Shown here: positions 24,531 through 33,900 of the stretch, one piece after another
How the letters are laid out: every line of letters starts with the position of its first letter
Numbering within the stretch: the stretch's first letter is position 1
Source of the DNA: Bacteroides stercorirosoris
GTDB lineage: Bacteria > Bacteroidota > Bacteroidia > Bacteroidales > Bacteroidaceae
DNA: 45,826 bases
Reading direction: 5' to 3'
NCBI RefSeq assembly: GCF_900142015.1
Contig: NZ_FQZN01000039.1
Coordinates: forward strand, 1-45,826
The notes under the pieces: generated by a model
What the model was told of the DNA's origin: nothing
What the model saw: the letters and a program-made list of their open reading frames with translations, nothing else
Databases searched by the model: none
Translations under genes and position numbers: made by a program

Positions 24531-25694
24531 ATGATACGACTCACTTTTCTCGCCCTGGTACGTTCCGGTTTATGGAACACGCCTGCCGATCCTGCCCTAT
24601 TCAATGGCATGAGTGCGGCCGATTGGGGAGAAGTATATCACTTCGCACGAACCCAGGCACTCCTTGCCATCACTTTCGACGGAATGCTCAGCCTGCCTTC
24701 TGAAGTTCGTCCGCCACGTCCGCTCTACCTGCAATGGGCTGCCCAAGTTGCCCGGATAGAGCAGTCGAACATACGCCTGAACGCAGAACTGCCGGAAATT
24801 TTCATGCCTTACCGGGAAGCCGGGCTACACCCAGTCCTGCTGAAAGGACAAGGCATTGCCACGTACTACATCAACCCACTACACCGTCAGTGCGGAGATA
24901 TTGATGTCTATATAGGTAAGGAGGGACAACCCATAGCCAACAGTATTTTACTGCGCCACGGCGCAGCAGCCGAAGGTGAAGCTTCGGACAAGCATGCAAG
25001 TTACTCGCTGCACAATATTCATATCGAGAACCACCGCATGATCTTGCGAATAAACAATCCTGCCGGAAACCGGTACTTTCAGCGCCTGGTAAAGGAGTGG
25101 CATCCGCAGCAATCAGAGATGCAGGAAATCAACGAATACCCTGTTGCCCTGCCGCCGGTGACATTCAATGCGCTCTATATCTTCATGCACGCTTTTGTCC
25201 ACTTCCTGAACAGCGGTATCGGGCTGCGGCAGGTTTGCGACTGGGCACGGCTACTGGCAACAAGACAGGACGACATCGACAAAGTGATATTGGAACGGCA
25301 TTTCCGAAAGGTAGGATTGCTTCGTGCCGCAAAGGCATTCGGTTACATCGCCGTACACCATTTAGGATTGCCGGAACAAGACTTGCCTTTCTCCATCAAG
25401 GGAATGGAACGTGCCGGAGAAGTCTTGCTGGATGATATTTTCGCTACCGGGAACTTCGGCCAGTATGACACACGCGTCCAGCCTCGCCCCAAAGGGTATT
25501 GGTCAGGAAAATGGCACACCTTCTGCCGGGCAACAAAGCGTTGCATGAAATTACGACAGTTCGCACCCGGAGAGGCTGTGTGGTATCCGGTGACGCTGAT
25601 AAAGGGAACGATTACCATACAGCTGAATAAACTACGAGCTACAAAGCGACAAGTGCTATGCAGCATGATAGCGTCAGCCACTTGTAGCTTGTAA
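24531..25694 (+). CDS. Nucleotidyltransferase family protein (NTP_transf_5 type) with repeat-derived C-terminus
   Basis: 387 aa. The core has HPVLLKGQGIATYYINP and CGDIDVYIGKE (about 100-131), where K105 and the D123/D125 pair fit a minimal polymerase-beta-like nucleotidyltransferase. This family recurs in lasso and related RiPP clusters next to the kinase and PqqD genes; its reaction there is not settled. The last 20 residues (about RATKRQVLCSMIASATCSL) are encoded by a dispersed repeat at 25632-25704, including the stop codon, so the original end was probably near ITIQLNK. The exporter gene starts 19 bp later. Confidence 0.8.
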   Translation: MIRLTFLALVRSGLWNTPADPALFNGMSAADWGEVYHFARTQALLAITFDGMLSLPSEVRPPRPLYLQWAAQVARIEQSNIRLNAELPEIFMPYREAGLHPVLLKGQGIATYYINPLHRQCGDIDVYIGKEGQPIANSILLRHGAAAEGEASDKHASYSLHNIHIENHRMILRINNPAGNRYFQRLVKEWHPQQSEMQEINEYPVALPPVTFNALYIFMHAFVHFLNSGIGLRQVCDWARLLATRQDDIDKVILERHFRKVGLLRAAKAFGYIAVHHLGLPEQDLPFSIKGMERAGEVLLDDIFATGNFGQYDTRVQPRPKGYWSGKWHTFCRATKRCMKLRQFAPGEAVWYPVTLIKGTITIQLNKLRATKRQVLCSMIASATCSL

Positions 25695-25704
25695 CTTCCG
25701 TAGC
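25632..25704. repeat. Dispersed repeat, short form (copy C), overlapping a gene end
   Basis: Arms built of gctacaa-type units (25632-25654 and 25680-25704) are imperfectly complementary. The 25-bp core (25655-25679) contains gcagcatgatagcg, identical to the minus-strand core of copy A at 37498-37520, followed by cagcc in both. It supplies the final codons and the stop of the nucleotidyltransferase gene and nearly touches the start of the exporter gene. Confidence 0.7.
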
Positions 25705-25713
25705 TTTATTATT

Positions 25714-27336
25714 ATGAAGACAGTGAAATTAAAATATATCTGGGAAGTTTCCCGCGGACAGCGGAAACGCATTCTCCTCTCCTGCTTCACCGGGATTATC
25801 GGTGTGGCGGTTTCTCTTGCATTCATCTATGCCTCTAAAATCGTCATAGACATTGCCACAGGTGCCACAACCGGCAACCTGACCAATGCCGCTATCCTTA
25901 CCATCGCTCTGCTGATTGCACAGCTTCTTTGCGGTGCCGCCGATACCTGGCTCAGTGCCCGTATGCAGGTAGAAGCCGGAAACGCCTTGCGCCACCGCCT
26001 CTTCTCCCGACTGCTGCAAAGCCGCTGGAACGAACTGGAACGTTTCCACACCGGAGACATTGTAAATAGGGTGGAGCAGGACACCGCCGCCATCGTAGGA
26101 TTACTAACCGGTACTATCCCCGCTTTCATTGTCACTATTGTCCAGTTGCTGGCTGCATTCATATTCTTCTGCCTGCTCGACCCGTCCTTGCCGTGGGTAA
26201 TCGTAGGAATCCTGCCTATCTTCCTTCTCGGCAGTCGCTTCTACATGAAACGTATGCGCCGCTACACCCGGGAAATCCGACAAAGCGACAGCCGTATCCA
26301 GTCCGTCATCCAGGAAAGCCTGCAACACCGCACCGTCATCAAAACCCTGGAACAAGGCGAACGGCACATCGATAAACTGGATGATCTGCAAGATGCTCTC
26401 CGCAGCCAGATATTCGGACGGACACGCTTTTCGTTGTCTGCACGTATGCTGGTAGCTTTCGCATTTTCCGGCGGCTACCTCACCGCTTTTCTTTGGGGAG
26501 CCGTCCGTCTCAGTACAGGTAGCATCACCTTCGGAACCATGACGGCTTTCCTGCAATTAGTCGGCAAAGTGCAACGCCCTGCACTCGACCTTTCTCGCCT
26601 GCTACCTTCATTTATCAATGCCCTCACTGCCGTGGAACGGTTAATGGAGCTTGAAGAACTACCTGCGGAAACAACCGGCAACTCGCAATACTTCACCCAA
26701 ACGCCTGATTTACTGCTGAAAGACATCACTTTCAGTTATTCACCAGGCGACCGTCCCATACTGAACCACTTCTCCTGCAACTTCCCTGCCGGAAGCTGTA
26801 CTGCCGTTCTGGGTGAGACAGGCGCCGGTAAAACGACTCTCATCCGTTTATTACTTGCCCTCACCACCCCCCAAGAAGGGCTCATAACACTTCATTCTCA
26901 ACTTTCCACTCTCGAAGTCTCCCCGCAAACACGCGTCAACTTCGTCTATGTCCCCCAGGGAAATACCCTTTTCAGCGGCACTATCCGCGACAATCTCCTC
27001 ATGGGCAATCCTCATGCCACTGAAACCGATATGTTCCAGTCCCTCCGCACCGCCTGTGCCGATTTTGTCTTTTCCCTCCCGCAAAGCCTCGATACCAATC
27101 TCAACGAACAAGGTGGCGGCCTCAGCGAAGGACAAGCCCAGCGCATCGCCATCGCCCGCGCCCTTCTTCGTCCCGGACACATTCTATTATTAGATGAAGC
27201 CACCTCCGCCCTCGACCCCGAAACAGAACGACAACTAATAAAAAACCTGCGCAAGGACTGTACAGGCAAAACTTTCATCTTCATCACACACCATCCCGCC
27301 GTAGCCGAAGCCTGCGAAGCAAGTATCAGACTTTAA
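25714..27336 (+). CDS. ABC exporter, fused membrane and ATPase domains
   Basis: 540 aa. Six membrane helices in residues 15-290 are followed by an ATPase domain with Walker A GETGAGKT (367-374), Q-loop VYVPQG, signature LSEGQ (470-474; Glu replaces Gly), Walker B HILLLDEA (489-496) and the H-loop THH. It has no C39 peptidase domain, so any leader must be cut elsewhere, perhaps by the S26-like protein. As the last gene of the kinase-peptidase-PqqD-nucleotidyltransferase operon it is the probable exporter of the product. Residues 394-404 (HSQLSTLEVSP) are encoded by sequence resembling the arms of the dispersed repeats and replace the usual variable loop without changing its length. Confidence 0.88.
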   Translation: MKTVKLKYIWEVSRGQRKRILLSCFTGIIGVAVSLAFIYASKIVIDIATGATTGNLTNAAILTIALLIAQLLCGAADTWLSARMQVEAGNALRHRLFSRLLQSRWNELERFHTGDIVNRVEQDTAAIVGLLTGTIPAFIVTIVQLLAAFIFFCLLDPSLPWVIVGILPIFLLGSRFYMKRMRRYTREIRQSDSRIQSVIQESLQHRTVIKTLEQGERHIDKLDDLQDALRSQIFGRTRFSLSARMLVAFAFSGGYLTAFLWGAVRLSTGSITFGTMTAFLQLVGKVQRPALDLSRLLPSFINALTAVERLMELEELPAETTGNSQYFTQTPDLLLKDITFSYSPGDRPILNHFSCNFPAGSCTAVLGETGAGKTTLIRLLLALTTPQEGLITLHSQLSTLEVSPQTRVNFVYVPQGNTLFSGTIRDNLLMGNPHATETDMFQSLRTACADFVFSLPQSLDTNLNEQGGGLSEGQAQRIAIARALLRPGHILLLDEATSALDPETERQLIKNLRKDCTGKTFIFITHHPAVAEACEASIRL

Positions 27337-27387
27337 CGAAACGGTCATAACTCCCCTCGTAAGACAAAATAATTCATCTCATGAAAC

Positions 27388-27424
27388 AAAAAAGGGGAAC
27401 CATCGCAATGACGGCTCCCCTTTC
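27388..27424. terminator. Bidirectional terminator between convergent genes
   Basis: An aaagggga/tccccttt stem (27391-27398 with 27416-27423) has a partly paired interior. The minus side ends in a strong T run (27390 downward); the plus side has a weaker T-rich stretch. It separates the exporter gene from the nucleotidylyltransferase gene. Confidence 0.7.
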
Positions 27425-27463
27425 CATTTCTTATTTTAATTTGCTTTCGCAGAATCTCTATAC

Positions 27464-28375
27464 TCAGAACAGTTTTGCAGGATATTCACCGGCGTTTACT
27501 AAAGCCTGGATTTTATCTACAACGCTCTGGCGGTCTTCCGGATAAGTCACACCGAACCACTTGCTTGTAGTATCAAGAACCTCGCACGTAGCAGTGCCGT
27601 CCTGAATCAACTTATCCACCATCAACGGGATAAAAAATTCGCTCTTCAGATTCTCCATATTCTTCGGATCGCTCAGGAAGCTCTTGAAGAATTCGCAGCT
27701 ATATCCAAAGTAATCGGGAGTAAAGCCCCAGAAGTTCATACTTACCGGAGTTGTTTCGGGAGTAGCCACCCACTCGCCATTATCGTCCACATATTTCACT
27801 TCGCCATCCATGCGCTGAATCTTAGTGCGTTCTACAACAGAAGTCAGCAGATTCTTGGCATCCGTACCGCAAAGACCACGAGACACCGTACCGCTATCGC
27901 TCAGCGTGTTGCCAATACGAAAACCTACCATAGAATATACATTCTTTGAACCTTCAGGCAGTGCAGAAAGGAACTTGCCCATCACCTCGAAAGAATCGCG
28001 ACCATAAAAATCATCACAGTTGATAACAGCAAACGGTTCTTTAATTACATCAGCACCCATCATTACAGCATGGTTGGTTCCCCAGGGTTTCGTACGACCT
28101 TCGGGGCAAGTAAAGCCTTCGGGCAGATCGTCAATAGACTGGAACACCAGTTCGCACGGAATGTGACCTTCGTATTTAGAGATGATTTTATCACGGAAGT
28201 CATTCTCAAAATCCTTACGGATAACAAAAACAAGCTTACCGAATCCAGCATTAATGGCATCATAGATAGAATAATCCATAATAGTCTCGCCATTCGGACC
28301 CAGTCCGTCCAATTGCTTCAAGCCACCATAACGGCTGCCCATACCGGCTGCCAATAAGAATAAAGTTGGTTTCAT
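27464..28375 (-). CDS. Sugar-phosphate nucleotidylyltransferase (NTP_transferase family)
   Basis: 303 aa. LAAGMGSRYGGLKQ at residues 8-21 is the nucleotide-binding signature of the family, and FAVINCDDFYG holds the metal-binding aspartates. Homologues in Bacteroides are usually annotated only as nucleotidyltransferase. The sequence does not carry enough known determinants for me to choose between UTP-glucose and mannose-GTP type activity. It is a monocistronic leftward gene with its own promoter and a terminator. Confidence 0.85.
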   Translation of the reverse strand: MKPTLFLLAAGMGSRYGGLKQLDGLGPNGETIMDYSIYDAINAGFGKLVFVIRKDFENDFRDKIISKYEGHIPCELVFQSIDDLPEGFTCPEGRTKPWGTNHAVMMGADVIKEPFAVINCDDFYGRDSFEVMGKFLSALPEGSKNVYSMVGFRIGNTLSDSGTVSRGLCGTDAKNLLTSVVERTKIQRMDGEVKYVDDNGEWVATPETTPVSMNFWGFTPDYFGYSCEFFKSFLSDPKNMENLKSEFFIPLMVDKLIQDGTATCEVLDTTSKWFGVTYPEDRQSVVDKIQALVNAGEYPAKLF

Positions 28376-28448
28376 ATTAGTTATTATTAAAAATAGGTTA
28401 GTGTATCACTGTTGATTACGACGGCAAAATTACAAAAAATATAATCAA

Positions 28449-28456
28449 CAAAGGTA
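28449..28456 (-). promoter_or_regulatory. Bacteroides-type -7 element for the nucleotidylyltransferase gene
   Basis: TACCTTTG on the minus strand, 73 bp upstream of the ATG, in the gap after tamL. No clear -33 box. Confidence 0.5.
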
Positions 28457-28499
28457 GACAATTAGTTCATAATTTAGCTCTATTGTACAAAACTTACCG

Positions 28500-30848
28500 T
28501 TAGAACGGATAACCGATAGCAAAATGCCATGCCATGCCATCTTTAAACTTCGGAATATTATAGTATCCCTTCTTTCCGGTATCATACGGGTCGTGCAGTG
28601 CCACACCCCAGTCGAAGCGGAATACAAGGAAGTCCAGGTCGTAACGCAGTCCGGCACCCGTGCCCAGGGCTATTTGTTTCGGGAAGTTTTTCAACGTCAA
28701 TTGTCCGTCAGGACGGTCGGCATCCTTACGCATCAGCCACACATTACCCGCGTCGAGGAAGATGGCACCGTGCAGGTCGCCCAAGATACGGAAACGGTAT
28801 TCCACGTTTGCCTCCATACGGATATCTCCCACGTGGTTGATGTACGAATACTTTTTCTCCTTATCGGGCGGATAACCGCCGGGGCCGATGCTGCGTGCGG
28901 AATAAGCACGGATACTGTTGGCGCCGCCGATATAGAACTGTTCGGTATAAGGTGCAGTCGTAGCGTTTCCATACGACCAGATCACACCGCCCGCAATGCG
29001 GGAAGCAATCATCTGGTTCTTGTCTATCCGGTAGTGATAACGGAATTCCGAATTCAGTTTCAGGAATTGGGCGAAAGGTACCCCCATCAGTTTCTTGTCC
29101 TCTTTGCTGAACGGCTCCCCGAATGCCCGGTAAATCAAAGAAGTCAGATTACCGGCAGAAGCCACTGTGGTCTGCCACCAGATAGGATTACGGATGCTGC
29201 GTACAGAGGCGTTGTCATAGGTATAAGTATACTCCATCTTAGGGATGAACTGGTTGCGGAGACTGATGTAAAGGGCAGGATTCTGAGCCTGTATTTCCTC
29301 AAAAGCCACAGTCGGATTACGAAGCACATTAAACGTCAGCTGGAAAGGCGTGATGCTATGCTTACGGGTAGGTACAGGCTGAAAATCATACGTGACGTTT
29401 CCGCCGAAAGCAAGTAGTTTATAATACTTGGCACGGTTCATCTGGTCTATGTAGACACGGAAAGTAGTGGAAGCCGGAAAGTCATATTCCTTATTACCCA
29501 TACGGGGAAAAACAATACGCGGGAAAGTAAGTGCGGAAGACAGTCCCAGCTCATAACTGTTCATCAGCGAGCTGCTGTTCTTGCCCGTCTGCCACTCATA
29601 GGAACCGTTCACTTTCACATTCCAGGTTTCACCACCACCGAAGACGTTGTTCTTCGTTACGGTGAAAGCGGCGCCGGGTCCCGTCTGGTTATTGCTTTTC
29701 ATGGTGACATTAAAGTCAAACTCAGCATCATAAGGTTTATCCAGCATGGCACGGATATTCACATCGAGGGTATCGGACACGAGTGCCGTGTCGCGGGGCG
29801 TGTACTGCATTTCCAGATAGCGGAATATGCCGACACTTGCCAGACGCTCCTGTATACGGGTCTGCCGATACTGGCTGTACAACTTCTCCGGACGGCGGCG
29901 CATACCTCCCTTGTCCAGCTCCTGCCGTTTCCTTTGATAACCCTGATAGTGCAACCAGCGATAGAGCATATTGGGGCGTATCTTCAGCTTATTGTAGTAG
30001 TGTATCCAGAAAGACTTATAATAAAGACTGTCATTCGGCAACTGCCCCTGTGGACCATGAAGATAGAAATTGGTATTTCCTACGAAGAAAGCCCGTTCGG
30101 CATCCTTCGGCATACCGGGAACAGGTATCATGCGCAGGCTGACGTGTCCACCGGGAACGAGTGTCGTATCTGCCTGATAAGTCAAGTAGTCAGGACGGAA
30201 ATAGTAATACCCCATATTGCGCAGCAGTCCGCTGATGCGGGTACGCTCCCCGTCGAGGTCGGTGACGTTGAACTGTTCACCGGGACTGATAAGAGAGCGG
30301 CGACGTCCCAGATTGATGATACGCATAGTGGTATCGTTGAAGCCACGATAATAAACGGTATCGATGAAATACGGATTACGCATATCGACGGTGTATTGCA
30401 GCTTGGCTTTCAAACTGTCTTTGGGATTGACAAAGGTCTGGTAGCTGACTGTACCATTGAAGTAACCGTAATCGTGCAGGATGTTGGTAGCCACTTTCTG
30501 ACGGATATCCGGATTGACAGTGGACATGAATACGGGAGTAGCGGCAAAACGGTTGAATATCCACTTGCCAAAACCTTTCTTATACTTTGAAAAGCCGTTG
30601 TACACCCACAATCCAAAAGGAAAAGGAATACGGTATTCGGAGCTACCCAGCAGGGAGTTATTGGGAGCTTTGGCAAGGGCTGCTTCCACTTCTTCCATAG
30701 CCGTCACACCGACCGGAGTCACGGAACGGTTCTCCACTATCATCGGCTTTTGTCCGGTGTAAAGCACTTCGCCTTCGGGCAAGTGCTTGGTAGTGGAGCA
30801 GGCTGCCAGAAGCAGGGTTGCAATGAGTATATATACAAGTTTCTTCAT
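28500..30848 (-). CDS. tamL: TamL: lipid-anchored BamA/TamA-family outer-membrane protein
   Basis: 782 aa from the ATG at 30846-30848; an earlier start in the same frame is placed before the signal. The signal ends LLLAAC, a lipobox, unusual for Omp85 proteins but typical of the Bacteroidota TamL branch. Periplasmic POTRA-like repeats occupy about 30-380 (YFNGTVSYQT, YYRGFNDTTMR, LGRRRSLISPGEQFNVTDLD). The C-terminal barrel has the GGANSIRAYSARSIGPGG motif and ends in FAIGYPF with the terminal aromatic of barrel proteins. It works with TamB in delivering lipids or proteins to the outer membrane. It starts 57 bp after tamB, in the same direction. Confidence 0.9.
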   Translation of the reverse strand: MKKLVYILIATLLLAACSTTKHLPEGEVLYTGQKPMIVENRSVTPVGVTAMEEVEAALAKAPNNSLLGSSEYRIPFPFGLWVYNGFSKYKKGFGKWIFNRFAATPVFMSTVNPDIRQKVATNILHDYGYFNGTVSYQTFVNPKDSLKAKLQYTVDMRNPYFIDTVYYRGFNDTTMRIINLGRRRSLISPGEQFNVTDLDGERTRISGLLRNMGYYYFRPDYLTYQADTTLVPGGHVSLRMIPVPGMPKDAERAFFVGNTNFYLHGPQGQLPNDSLYYKSFWIHYYNKLKIRPNMLYRWLHYQGYQRKRQELDKGGMRRRPEKLYSQYRQTRIQERLASVGIFRYLEMQYTPRDTALVSDTLDVNIRAMLDKPYDAEFDFNVTMKSNNQTGPGAAFTVTKNNVFGGGETWNVKVNGSYEWQTGKNSSSLMNSYELGLSSALTFPRIVFPRMGNKEYDFPASTTFRVYIDQMNRAKYYKLLAFGGNVTYDFQPVPTRKHSITPFQLTFNVLRNPTVAFEEIQAQNPALYISLRNQFIPKMEYTYTYDNASVRSIRNPIWWQTTVASAGNLTSLIYRAFGEPFSKEDKKLMGVPFAQFLKLNSEFRYHYRIDKNQMIASRIAGGVIWSYGNATTAPYTEQFYIGGANSIRAYSARSIGPGGYPPDKEKKYSYINHVGDIRMEANVEYRFRILGDLHGAIFLDAGNVWLMRKDADRPDGQLTLKNFPKQIALGTGAGLRYDLDFLVFRFDWGVALHDPYDTGKKGYYNIPKFKDGMAWHFAIGYPF

Positions 30849-30905
30849 CTTCTTTGCTTTATGTTTGCGGGTGTAACTACTCACCCCTACAAATTATCAT
30901 TCACA

Positions 30906-33900
30906 TTATTCACTTACCGGCTCTATTTTCTTCTTTCTCTTGAAAATGAACAACTCACTTAGCTTGTCCATCTTGCGGCGGAGCACAAGACCGACACCCG
31001 TCTCAGTGATTTCACCATCAAGCACACTTTCATAGTTCTTATTGTGGAAGACGCGGACATAGCGTGTTCCGCTGTTGTCCAGTCGATATTCCAGTGAGAT
31101 ATTGTCGATGAACGACTCTACATCATTCGTGGCATTAGCACCACTGGATACTTTACCACCGATAATAACCTGCACACGATCATTAAAGAAACGTTGCGAA
31201 TAGCGAAAACTATAGTCTGTTTGTTTATCACCTGTTTCGGCAGCGGTGCGGTCCTCAATACCGACGCTGAGAGATGCATTCTTGAGATTTCCGGTCAGCG
31301 AATTAATCTGGCTTTGCAGCACACTGTTCAACGCGGAGCCCATAGTCAGACCACCGCCTTTTCCACCATTATATAGATACATACCTGTGGCAAGCATGGT
31401 GATGGCTTGTTTGCTTCGTTCATCCGCACTCATTGCCACCAATTCGTTTTGCACGCTGGCATCCTCGGGTGCGCTGAGGTTGAAACTCAGGTCGGGGTTT
31501 TCCAGACTGTTCTTAATGCTGATGGACACGTCGAAGTTTACCATGCGCGAGCCACTATTGTCATCGCCGTCGGAGACGGAAGCACGGACACGCTCCGTGG
31601 CAGTCAGGTTCAGTTTCGGATTCATCGGGTTACCGGTCCAGTCTACATAGCTGCCGTTGGTGAATTGGAATTCTTTCAGAGGAATAACGGGCAAGGCATA
31701 CTTCATCATACCGCCAATCAAGGTATAACGGCCGGACAACGTAAGATCACCCTGCGGAGTGTATTGCAGGTTCAGGTCTCCCCCACCCTCAAGTTCTACG
31801 CGACTGCTACGGTCGGGACTGAGATCGGCACGCAGACGCACGGCATCGTCAATATGCACAGACATCAACATATCCATACCGCCAAGCGACATGGTAGGCG
31901 CTTCCGTCTGCTGCACCGAAGTAGTGTCTGTGAAAGAAGTAAACTTCACAAGTTCACCCAACCGGTCTTCGACGGTCAGAGGAGAATCGGTCAGCACATA
32001 GGTTACATCCGTATTACCCAACAGGTTCATATTTCCACGCATGGTCAACGCATCCAGCGGACCGCGAACAGTGGCGTTCAGATCTACGAAGATTTTACCG
32101 TAAATCATACTTTCCTTGGTGCGGGGCGCATCGAGTAGGGTATAGTTTTGGGCACGCAGGTTCAGTTTCGCGGTTGGCTTCTCCATATTGCGGAAGTCCA
32201 CGTTGCCGTCTATCGTAAAGGGGTTGCGGCTGGTGGTGTATATGGCAAACTTATTAAAGATAAGCTGATTGTCCTCTATCTTCAACGGACGGTTGTCGAA
32301 CCAGTAGCGCGCACCTGCCTGACGGGCATAAATCGACACGCTATCTAATGAAAGTTCTCCGCTCAACTTCGGCTTTTCCATAGCACCGTTGATATAAATC
32401 CCTCCGTCAATGTCACCGGTGAAGGAAACCATGCGGTCGGGAACAAAAGCATTGGCAAGAGACAGCGGGAAGTGCTCGAAGGTAGTATTGACATCAATGG
32501 AGTCGCGCCCGTTCTTCTGTGTCAGCACGGCATCGGCAGTCATCACCTCTTCATCTCCCGAACGGAAATAAGCGTTCAGATAGTGAGTACCCGCATCACC
32601 CGGTAGCCACGTGGCACCCAGCCCGATATTACCTACCGGCTGACGTTCGTAGGTCAGGTTTTCTATTCCGGCTTCTGCCGATACTTGCAGCGAAGTGGCT
32701 GTCTGTATATAGTTTGCTTCCGCAGAGAAGAGTCCTGTCACGGGAGGCATATAGGGCAGAATACCACTCAGTTTGTCGAGCCGGAAACGGATTAGCTCCA
32801 GGTTGATGTTCTGCAAAGAGACGGTGTCGGCCCTGTCGGACTGCATACGGAAGCAAAGACCGTCCTTACTGTCCATATCCACATTGGCATAGACACGCAT
32901 ATTCTTATGTAAGTAAATCCAGTCATTGCCATCCACAAAGTGGAACTTTTGGAAAGCAATGACAGGTTCGGCAGGTGTCAGGCGGAAAGCAATACCATTA
33001 CCCCTGCCCTTGCCTTCGATAAGCGGACGGGCATTGATGCCGAGGTCAAGACCGGTATCTCCCTTAGCGTCCACATAGTTCAAAGTCAGTTCTGCATCAT
33101 CGTTGCGGATTTCACCTGTCAACGTACTACGGAACACCACCTGGGGATTCTTGGGACCGTTGATGACACCGCCTTGCAACTTCATGCGGGCTGTATCCTG
33201 GCTGATGGCAAAGAAAATGGTATCCAGTTGCAAGGAGTCCATACGCAAACCATGGATGGCGGTGCGTCCATTGATACCGCGTCGGGGTGTAGTGCCGAAG
33301 CGGAGTGTGAAGTCGTTGAAAGAAATGTCCTTCGTTGCCAGGAAGTAGCTGACGGGATTCTGCTTACCCGCCTTCAGCTGCATACCCGCCGAGGGTAATG
33401 CCCGCCGCAGTTCGGCATGGTCAAGGTGCTTCAGTTCTATCTGTTTGGTGAGAAGTGTGGCAAAGGCGGTGCCCTGCTCCATCAGTTTCTTCAGAGTACT
33501 ACGGGCACGGAACTGGAAGTCGAGGTCACCCGCATCCATTTTCATTTTGATGGAGTCGCGGCGTGCCTCTGCGCCGAGAGTGAAAGCAAAAGGATGTTGC
33601 AATGGTTTAGGAGAGATGCCCAACTCATGCAGGTCAACTTCTTCTACATTCATATCGAGTTTACCATCCAGATACTTGCGATCCAGACGCATATCGGCAT
33701 TTGCCTGCATCTTCAGCAGCGGATTGTCACTCGTCAGATTTACGGTGGCGAGGGCGGATTTCAATCCTGCGGTCAGGTCGATGCCGGAGATGTTCCAACG
33801 ACCGTACTGCAACTCACCAAGAGAAGCTTTCAAAGCAGCCGTAGTGCGATGATTGGCAGGGTCACCCCCTTTACCTTTGGCGGCAACCTTTGCCGAGAGA

